Shown: in pieces, positions 53,599 to 64,000 of the stretch
Layout of the letters: every line of letters starts with the position of its first letter
How positions within the stretch are numbered: position 1 is the first letter of the stretch
NCBI RefSeq assembly: GCF_036967205.1
Contig: NZ_CP146022.1
Location: forward strand, 7,564,001-7,628,000
Reading direction: 5' to 3'
Length of the DNA stretch: 64,000 nt
Source of the DNA: Streptomyces sp. Q6
Lineage (GTDB): Bacteria > Actinomycetota > Actinomycetes > Streptomycetales > Streptomycetaceae
The notes under the pieces: model-generated
Told to the model about the DNA's origin: nothing
The model's database searches: none
The model's input: the letters and a program-made list of their open reading frames with translations, nothing else
Program-made: the position numbers and the translations under genes

Positions 53599-54077
53599 AC
53601 CACGTACACGCGAAGTGGCAGGCGCTCCGCGCGGCGCGAGGGCCCGTCGATCCGGCCGAACTGGACGATCTGTGGGCGCAGTTGGAGGTTGTCGACGCTG
53701 CGTCCGTGCTCGGCTCCTGGCGCGGCTTCGCCTTCCGCACCGGCCACCCCGTCGAGAAGATGCTCGGCGCGAGCCGGTGGCACGGCAAGCGGTTCGATGC
53801 CCTCGACTCCGCCCAGCCGCTGATCTGCCGGGCCGAGGACGGCACCCTCTACTCCGACACCGCGGCGGGCCACGGCGAGGCCAGTCTGTGGAACGTCGAG
53901 TTCCGGGGCGAGGTGACCGCCACGATGGTCTACGACGGCATGCCGGTGCTCGACCACTTCAAGCGCGTGGACGAGCACACCCTCATGGGCGTGATGAACG
54001 GCAGGCCCGACGTCGTCCTCGCGCGGGGCGGGTACTTCTACTTCGGTCTCGAGCGCGAAGACCCGGACTCCGCGTGA
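53595..54077 (+). CDS. DUF4334 (GXWXG motif) protein
   Basis: 160 residues from ATG 53595, overlapping the aldehyde dehydrogenase stop by 4 bases. It contains the GXWXG motif (VLGSWRGFAF) near residue 40 and the DUF4334 core (GKRFDALDSAQPLICRAEDG, then FRGEVTATMVYDGMPVLDHFKRVDEHTLMGVMNG). The fold is thought to be a small beta-barrel; function is not known. Its position between two oxidoreductases suggests a lipophilic-substrate or product-binding role. Confidence 0.82.
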   Translation: MNHVHAKWQALRAARGPVDPAELDDLWAQLEVVDAASVLGSWRGFAFRTGHPVEKMLGASRWHGKRFDALDSAQPLICRAEDGTLYSDTAAGHGEASLWNVEFRGEVTATMVYDGMPVLDHFKRVDEHTLMGVMNGRPDVVLARGGYFYFGLEREDPDSA

Positions 54078-55144
54078 GGACCTCGGTGCTGCTCTCGCGC
54101 GGCCCCGGACACCACGAGATCGTCGAGGCCGAACTCGACGGACCGCGAGCGCACGAGGTGATCGTCCGGATCGAGGCGGTCGGCGTCTGTCACACCGACC
54201 TCGTCACCCGCGAGGCCCTCGGCGACCGGCCCGCCGTGCTCGGACACGAGGGCTGCGGCATCGTCGAGCGGGTCGGCGCGGAGGGCGGCACCCTGCGCGT
54301 CGGGGACCGGGTCGTGATCTCCTTCGCGTCCTGCGGGCGGTGCGCGCGCTGCCGCGCCGGGCACCCGGCCTACTGCGACCTGGCGGCCGCGCACAACAGC
54401 TCCGGGGGCAGGCCCGACGGGTCGCCGACGATCCGTGTCGACGGCGAGCCGGTGTTCGGCGGGTACTTCGGGCAGTCCTCGTTCGCCACGGCCGCGCTGA
54501 CCGACGCCCGCTCGTGCGTGCCGGTCGGCGACCTGCCACCGGAGATCGCCGCCCCGCTCGGATGCGGCTTCCTGACCGGGGCGGGCGCCGTGCTCAACGT
54601 CCTGCGGCCCGCCCCCGGCGACCGGCTCCTGGTGATCGGCGCCGGAGCGGTCGGCACCGCGGCCGTCCTGACCGCGCTGTCCGAGGGCGTCGAGGTCGTG
54701 GTCGCGGAACCCGTGGCCGCACGCCGGGCCCGCGCCGTCCGGCACGGGGCCTCGGCCGTCGACTCCCTGGACGGCCTGACCACTTCGTCCGGCCGCGCCG
54801 CGGCCGTGACGCACGCGCTCGACACCACCGGGCGCCCCGAGTCGATCGCCGCGGCCCTCGCCCTGCTGCGGCCCCGCGGCACGCTCGCGGTGGTCGGCCT
54901 CGGCCCCGCCGCGGCCGCCATCGACGTACGGTCCCTGATGCTGCGCGGGCTGCGGCTGCGCGGCTGCGTCGAGGGGGACGCCCAACCGGCGCTGCTCATA
55001 CCGGAACTGATCAGGCGTCACCTCAAGGGCGGCCTGCCGCTCGACGACCTGGTGACCCCCTACCCCCTGCGGGACTTCGGCCGCGCGGTCGCCGACCAGC
55101 GGGCCGGACGCGTTCTGAAACCGGTGCTCCTCCCGCCCGGCTGA
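54074..55144 (+). CDS. Zinc-dependent alcohol dehydrogenase (aryl/benzyl alcohol type)
   Basis: 356 residues from GTG 54074 (GTGA overlap with the DUF4334 stop). Catalytic zinc ligands are visible in GVCHTDLVTREA and GHEGCGIVE; the structural zinc Cys set is CGRCARCRAGHPAYC; the nucleotide motif is GAGAVGTAAVLTAL. It oxidises alcohols or reduces aldehydes with NAD(P). In this operon it may balance the aldehyde and alcohol forms of the Lcp fragments. Confidence 0.87.
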   Translation: MRTSVLLSRGPGHHEIVEAELDGPRAHEVIVRIEAVGVCHTDLVTREALGDRPAVLGHEGCGIVERVGAEGGTLRVGDRVVISFASCGRCARCRAGHPAYCDLAAAHNSSGGRPDGSPTIRVDGEPVFGGYFGQSSFATAALTDARSCVPVGDLPPEIAAPLGCGFLTGAGAVLNVLRPAPGDRLLVIGAGAVGTAAVLTALSEGVEVVVAEPVAARRARAVRHGASAVDSLDGLTTSSGRAAAVTHALDTTGRPESIAAALALLRPRGTLAVVGLGPAAAAIDVRSLMLRGLRLRGCVEGDAQPALLIPELIRRHLKGGLPLDDLVTPYPLRDFGRAVADQRAGRVLKPVLLPPG

Positions 55145-55208
55145 CCGCCCCACGCCCCCTCCTTCTTCTTCCTGCCCCGACACGAGATCAGCCCCGATCG
55201 GAGTCCTG

Positions 55209-56372
55209 ATGACGCGTGCGATCTTCACCGAACGAGCCCTGTACGACGACGACCACGAACTGCTGCGCAAGACCGTGCGCGCGTTCGTCGACAAGCACGC
55301 GGCGCCGCACGCCGAGCGGTGGCGGGCGGCGGGCAAGGTCGACCGCACCCTGTTCCTGGAGGCCGCGCGGGCCGGGATCCTCGGCTTCAACATCCCCGAG
55401 GAGTACGGCGGCGGCGGGATCACCGACTTTCGCGTCAACGCCGTGATCGGCGAGGAGTTCTCCCGCCACCCCGCGTCCGACGGCCTCGCCGGGGTCGGCC
55501 TCTCCAACGACATCGTCGTGCCCTACTTCACCGACCTGACGAACGACGAGCAGAAGGCGCGCTGGCTGCCCGGCATCGCCGCGGGCACGCACATCGTGGC
55601 CGTCGCGATGACCGAGCCCGGCACCGGCAGCGACCTGGCCGGCATCGCCACCACGGCCGTGCGCGACGGCGACGCGTACGTGGTCAACGGCAGCAAGGTC
55701 TTCATCTCCAACGGCCAGAACGCCGACCTGGTCGTCACCGCCGTACGCACCGGCCCCGACCGCCACGGCGGACTCAGCCTGCTGGTCGTCGAGGCCGACC
55801 GGCCCGGGTTCTCGCGCGGCCGCAACCTGGAGAAGGTCGGCCTGCACGCCCAGGACACCAGCGAGCTGTTCTTCCAGGACGTGCGCGTGCCGACCGCCAA
55901 CCTGCTCGGCGAGGAGGGCTCCGGGTTCCAGGCCCTGATGCGCAACCTCCCGCAGGAGCGGATCTCGATCGCCGCCAACGCCCTGGCGTCCATCGAAGGC
56001 GTCCTGGAGCGGACCGTGGAGTACGTCCGGGAGCGCAAGGCGTTCGGCCGGAGCATCGGATCCTTCCAGAACACCCGCTTCCAGCTGGCCGACATGGTCA
56101 CCACCGCACGCGTGGGCCGCACCTACATCGACGACCTGCTCGCGCGGCACTCCCGCGGCGAACTGAGCGCGGTGGACGCCGCGGCGGCCAAGTTCTGGGC
56201 CACGGAGAACTACGTCGACATCGTCGGACGCTGCCTCCAACTGCACGGCGCCTACGGCTACATGCTCGAGTACCGCATCGCGCACGACTACCTCGACTCG
56301 CGCATCACCACCATCTACGGAGGGACCACGGAGATCATGAAGGAGATCGTGGCGCGCGATCTGGGGCTGTAG
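55209..56372 (+). CDS. Acyl-CoA dehydrogenase, long-chain/isovaleryl type
   Basis: 387 residues from ATG 55209. FAD motifs: MTEPGTGSDLAGI, VNGSKVFISNGQNADLVV, RKAFGRSIGSFQNTRFQLADM and LHGAYGYMLEYRIAHDY. The C-terminal motif is IYGGTTEIMKEIVAR, where the medium-chain enzymes have Glu; Gly here is the long-chain and isovaleryl type, in which the base lies on another helix (candidate LERTVEY near residue 270). That type accepts long or branched acyl-CoA, fitting isoprenoid substrates. It lies 64 bases after the alcohol dehydrogenase. Confidence 0.88.
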   Translation: MTRAIFTERALYDDDHELLRKTVRAFVDKHAAPHAERWRAAGKVDRTLFLEAARAGILGFNIPEEYGGGGITDFRVNAVIGEEFSRHPASDGLAGVGLSNDIVVPYFTDLTNDEQKARWLPGIAAGTHIVAVAMTEPGTGSDLAGIATTAVRDGDAYVVNGSKVFISNGQNADLVVTAVRTGPDRHGGLSLLVVEADRPGFSRGRNLEKVGLHAQDTSELFFQDVRVPTANLLGEEGSGFQALMRNLPQERISIAANALASIEGVLERTVEYVRERKAFGRSIGSFQNTRFQLADMVTTARVGRTYIDDLLARHSRGELSAVDAAAAKFWATENYVDIVGRCLQLHGAYGYMLEYRIAHDYLDSRITTIYGGTTEIMKEIVARDLGL

Positions 56373-60478
<4,106 letters not shown>

Positions 60479-60532
60479 CCGGGCCGGACCCGGGTCGGCG
60501 CCCAGCGTGCGCCGACCGGTGCCGCCCCGCTG

Positions 60533-62674
60533 TCAGGCGATCGCCGCGCCTCCCAGGACCCGGGCGATCCCCGCGTCGAGGTCGGTGCGGTAGCCGGCCT
60601 CGAAAGCGGTGTCGTAGTCCTGCTCGCCGAGCGACGCGCGGGTGCGCGCGACGCAGTCCTCGTGGGCCGCCACCCAGGAGGGGATGCCGACCTGGGGGCG
60701 GCCGAGCGTGTTCCACAGCTGGTGCGCGAGGCCGAGGGTCCGGGCCGCCCGCTCGGCCTCGCCCTCGGCGATCGCGCACTGGGCGAGCGCCTCCAGGCAC
60801 ATGCCGGAGCCGAAGTTGTCGTGCATGCGGTGCTTGACCGTCAGCGAGGCCCGCGCGGAGTGCTCGGCCTCCTGGATGCGACCGAGCGCGAGCTCCGCCT
60901 GGGCGCGGATGGAGTCGCCCCAGGCGCGCATCCAGTTCTCGCCCGTCTTCTCGCAGATCTGCCGCATCTCGTCCAGGCCGGGCAGGGCCTCCTCGGCCAT
61001 CCCCATGGCGATGCGCGCATGGCTGCCGACCGCGAGGGAGCCCAGGCCGGCCAGGGAGAGCATGGAGTCCAGCGAGCGGCTGTGCCGGGCGTGCAGCGCG
61101 TCGGTCACGTCCAGGACCGTCGCCACGTCGCCGCGCAGCGCGGCGGCCACCGCGACCACCGACTTCGCGAGGCTGTCCTCCTCCTCGCCGAACCGCGCCG
61201 CCAGCGGGACGGCCTCGGCGGCGCACTCCTCCAGCGCGGGCAGGTCGCCCAGCTCGGTCAGCGCCAGGCCCAGCGCGTACAGGGCCTTGAGCCGCAACGG
61301 GCTCGGACCGGAGAACGCGGCGAGCGCGCGGTCCAGATAGTGCCGCCCTTCCCGGGCGAGCCCGCACGCGTACCAGAGGAACCAGAGGTCACCGGCCATG
61401 CCGAGGCCGATCCGGCTGTCGGCGGAGCCCAGGCACGATTCGAGGGCGAGGCGGAGGTTGTCGAGCTCGGCGTGCATCCGCTCGTACCAGAGGTACTGGT
61501 CGGCCCCCATCCAGGCCGCGTCGCCGTCCCGCGCGAGACGCACGTACCAGGTGCGGTGGCGGCGGCGGAACTCACGGCCCTCGCCCAGACTCCGCAGCCA
61601 GCCCTCGCCGTACTCCCGGATCGTGTCCAGCATCCGGTACCGCTCGCCGGCCGCCGTCGGCTCCCACGTGATGATCGACTTCTCCGCGAGCTGGGCGAGG
61701 AGCCGGGGGATCTCCCCGCGGTCCAGCCGGTCGTCGCCGCAGACCTGGACCGCGCCCTCCAGGTCGAAGCTGCCCACGAACACGGAGAGCCGCGCCCACA
61801 GCAACCGCTCGGCAGGCGTGCACAGTTGGTGGCTCCAGCCGATCGCGGTGCGCAGCGCCTGGTGCCAGACGGGATCCGCGTCGTCGAGCGCGGCGTCGCC
61901 CTCGCCGAGCACGTCGAACCGGTCGGACACCCGGTCGGAGAGGCGGTCGGTGAGTTCGCCGGGGGACAGCTCGCTCAGCCGGGCCGCGGCCAGCTCGATC
62001 GCCAGCGGCAGCCCCTCCAGCTGGCGGCAGACCTCTTCGAGGGCGGGACGGCCGGCTTCCGTGACGGTGAAGCCGGGCACCGCGGCCGCCGCCCGTTCCA
62101 TGAGCAGCACCATGGCGTCGGACTCCGGTCCCGTCTCCGGTCCAGCGCCGGGCGCCGTGCGCGGTCCGGGGACCGGCAGGGGCTCCACGGTCAGGACCTC
62201 CTCCCGCGCCGTCCCCAGCGGCCGCCGGCTCGTGGCCAGGATTCGCAGCCCCGGCGCGGCGGCCACCAACTCCTCGACCACCGGACGGAGTTCGTGCGTC
62301 AGATGCTCACAGGTGTCGAGGACGAGGAGGAGGTCGCGCTCGGCGAGGTAGGCCGCGAGGGCCTCGATGACCGGGACGCTCGTCTGGTGCGACATCGGCA
62401 ACGCCTCGGCGACGGCGTGCGGCAGCAACTCCGCGTCGCGCAGACCCGACAGCGCGACCCACCACACCCCGTCCGCGAACCCCGGCCGCACCTGGGCGGC
62501 GACGCTCCGGGCCAGCCGGGTCTTGCCCACGCCGCCGACCCCCACGAGCGTCACCACCCGGTGCGGTTCGAGGGCCCGCGCCACGCGGTCCAGCTCCGTC
62601 CGGCGGCCGACCAGCGCCCCGGTCTCCCGGGGCAACTCGCCCACGCGTCGCTCTTGTTGCCTGTCCGTCGCCAT
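60533..62674 (-). CDS. STAND ATPase with TPR-like C-terminal region, no DNA-binding domain seen
   Basis: 713 residues from ATG at 62674; GTG 62692 is an alternative start. The N-terminal NB-ARC-like ATPase has Walker A (GVGGVGKTRLARSVA), Walker B (LLLVLDTCEHL), an ATSRRPLG sensor and a LEGLPLAIELAAARL helix. The rest is helical TPR-like repeats (ALYALGLALTELGDLPALEECAAEA and similar). It resembles the ATPase of AfsR-type regulators, but the winged helix at one end and the LuxR helix at the other are absent. It may act through a partner or be a signalling NTPase. It is convergent with the beta-galactosidase gene. Confidence 0.8.
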   Translation of the reverse strand: MATDRQQERRVGELPRETGALVGRRTELDRVARALEPHRVVTLVGVGGVGKTRLARSVAAQVRPGFADGVWWVALSGLRDAELLPHAVAEALPMSHQTSVPVIEALAAYLAERDLLLVLDTCEHLTHELRPVVEELVAAAPGLRILATSRRPLGTAREEVLTVEPLPVPGPRTAPGAGPETGPESDAMVLLMERAAAAVPGFTVTEAGRPALEEVCRQLEGLPLAIELAAARLSELSPGELTDRLSDRVSDRFDVLGEGDAALDDADPVWHQALRTAIGWSHQLCTPAERLLWARLSVFVGSFDLEGAVQVCGDDRLDRGEIPRLLAQLAEKSIITWEPTAAGERYRMLDTIREYGEGWLRSLGEGREFRRRHRTWYVRLARDGDAAWMGADQYLWYERMHAELDNLRLALESCLGSADSRIGLGMAGDLWFLWYACGLAREGRHYLDRALAAFSGPSPLRLKALYALGLALTELGDLPALEECAAEAVPLAARFGEEEDSLAKSVVAVAAALRGDVATVLDVTDALHARHSRSLDSMLSLAGLGSLAVGSHARIAMGMAEEALPGLDEMRQICEKTGENWMRAWGDSIRAQAELALGRIQEAEHSARASLTVKHRMHDNFGSGMCLEALAQCAIAEGEAERAARTLGLAHQLWNTLGRPQVGIPSWVAAHEDCVARTRASLGEQDYDTAFEAGYRTDLDAGIARVLGGAAIA

Positions 62675-62799
62675 CGTTGCACTCACTCCCACGCCGAGTC
62701 CCGCTGCACCGTCAGTGCTATCAACTCGGCGGGGTCCCGCGGGGAGTTATGGCTCGATCCGGCGAATCCGGGGCGCCGGTCGGGCCCGGGAACCCGTCG

Positions 62800-64000
62800 T
62801 CACCCGAGGGTGAACGACGCCAGTCGCATCCCTTCGCCGAGCACCAGGTACACGTCGTCCTTGCCGGCGGGTACGCCGTCGAGCGGAGCCGTCACCGTCG
62901 CGTAGGCGTACTCCGAGGACGTCCCGGCGAACGCCGCCGACGCGACACGGCGGCCGGTCGGCGATCCGAGCCGCACCTCCAGCGTGCCCGCGGTGCCCGC
63001 GACGCGCGCCGTGAACCGGCCCTTGCCGCTCGCCAGCCGGGCGTCCGCGTACGACACCCACGCGCCGTCCGCGGTCGCCCCCACCGCCGTGCCGCGCGCC
63101 TTCGACTCGTCCACCAGACGGATCGAGGCGTAGTCGTCGAAGTTCTCCGCGCGGGTGGTGCGCGACAGGTCGCGCGGCGCGATGGTCTCGCCGGACACCT
63201 TCCACGTCGTGCGCGCGCGCAGGTCCGAGGACGAGGACCCGGCCCGGATGTCGTACGTGGCCGACTCCACGACCCACCGCGAGCGGGTGACGTCCCAGTG
63301 CGCGAGGTCCCGGGAGGTGAGGCGCAGCCGGACCGTCTTCGTCTCGCCCGGCTTCAGCGACACGCGCCGGAAGGCCTTGAGCTGCTGGATCGGCTGCACG
63401 TCGCGGGACGTGCGCTGGTGGACGTACAGCTGCACGACCTCGTCGCCCGCGCGGCGGCCCGTGTTGGTGACGTCGACCGTGTAGCCCCCATCGAAGCGCT
63501 TCAACTGCCCGTACGCGAAGGTCGTGTAGGAGAGGCCGTGGCCGAAGGGGTAGAGCGGCGTGCCCCGGAAGTACCAGTAGGTGCGCTCGTGCTTGATGAT
63601 GTCGTACTCGAGGATGGACGGGAGGTCGTCCTCGGAGCGGTACCAGGTCTGAGTGAGGCGGCCCGCCGGGTTGGCGTCGCCGAAGACGAGGTCGGCGAGG
63701 GCGTTGCCGGTCTCCTGGCCCGCGTGCGACGTCCAGAGCAACGCCGGTACCTGAGCGGCCAGTTCACCGATCGTCGTCGGGTAGCTGTTCTCGACGATCA
63801 CGACGGTACGGGGATTCGCCGCGACCACCGCCGCCACCAGGGCCGCCTGCGCCGGGGCGATGCCCATGTCGGTGCGGTCGTGGTTCTCGCGGCCGTTGAT
63901 CGCGGGCATCGAGCCGATGACGACGATCGCCGCGTCCTTGCCGGTGACCGCCGCGACGGCCTCCTGCGTGCCGGAGCGCACCACCTCGCGCGTGTAGCGG
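62800..64000 (-). CDS. GH3 beta-glucosidase, C-terminal part (5' end outside window)
   Basis: The minus-strand frame is open to the window edge, so at least 399 residues are the C-terminal part of a larger protein. Visible domains: the GH3 C-terminal domain (DAAIVVIGSMPAINGRENHDR, LLWTSHAGQETGNALADLVFGDANPAGRL, PFGHGLSYTTF), a fibronectin-III-like domain (VDVTNTGRRAGDEVVQLYV, then LKPGETKTVRLRL) and a CBM6-like domain at the end. The catalytic Asp nucleophile would lie outside the window. It probably hydrolyses beta-glucosides or xylosides, consistent with the nearby secreted hydrolases. Confidence 0.85.
   Translation of the reverse strand, partial: RYTREVVRSGTQEAVAAVTGKDAAIVVIGSMPAINGRENHDRTDMGIAPAQAALVAAVVAANPRTVVIVENSYPTTIGELAAQVPALLWTSHAGQETGNALADLVFGDANPAGRLTQTWYRSEDDLPSILEYDIIKHERTYWYFRGTPLYPFGHGLSYTTFAYGQLKRFDGGYTVDVTNTGRRAGDEVVQLYVHQRTSRDVQPIQQLKAFRRVSLKPGETKTVRLRLTSRDLAHWDVTRSRWVVESATYDIRAGSSSSDLRARTTWKVSGETIAPRDLSRTTRAENFDDYASIRLVDESKARGTAVGATADGAWVSYADARLASGKGRFTARVAGTAGTLEVRLGSPTGRRVASAAFAGTSSEYAYATVTAPLDGVPAGKDDVYLVLGEGMRLASFTLG

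Overview
This window looks like part of a Streptomyces (or close actinomycete) chromosome. GC content is very high, codon third positions are almost all G or C, GTG and TTG starts are common, and many genes are coupled by 4-base ATGA or GTGA overlaps. The content is mostly accessory: catabolic operons, secreted hydrolases and local regulators, as expected of a chromosome arm. No tRNA, rRNA, insertion sequence or CRISPR array was seen.

Left part (1-13784). A Dps end is followed by a large LuxR-type ATPase regulator. Next come a secreted subtilase translationally coupled to a lipoprotein that matches the missing tail of such subtilases, and a mandelate-type cluster (LysR regulator, benzoylformate decarboxylase, benzaldehyde dehydrogenase, aromatic acid transporter).

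Middle part (13846-31963). Two half genes, an FtsX-type permease and a LuxR response regulator, meet head to head with both 5' ends missing. A LacI regulator, with a perfect 18-bp operator palindrome, is divergent from a five-gene family-5 (peptide type) ABC transporter. Then come a TerD-like stress protein, two small proteins, and a leftward hydroxyproline catabolic operon: a three-subunit cis-4-hydroxy-D-proline dehydrogenase, a DapA-family deaminase, a 4-hydroxyproline epimerase and a GntR regulator.

Right part (32035-64000). Two divergent multidomain subtilases are followed by a LacI regulator, a Tat-exported GH11 xylanase and a CE4 acetylxylan esterase with CGAAA-N3-TTTCG operators. After a PIG-L deacetylase, a C1 aminopeptidase, a quinone reductase, an MmyB-type regulator and an acetyltransferase comes a probable rubber (polyisoprene) degradation cluster at 47531-56372: acyl-CoA synthetase, double-domain TetR, Lcp rubber oxygenase, aldehyde dehydrogenase, DUF4334 protein, zinc alcohol dehydrogenase and a long-chain-type acyl-CoA dehydrogenase. 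A 19-base motif is shared by the promoter region of the acyl-CoA synthetase and TetR genes and that of lcp. The window ends with a Tat-exported GH2 beta-galactosidase carrying a LamG insertion, an ATPase/TPR protein and the 3' part of a GH3 beta-glucosidase.

Seven apparent one-base losses in short homopolymers break six genes and overrun a seventh. They all look like sequencing error, so those genes are annotated as intact CDS with a noted frameshift.
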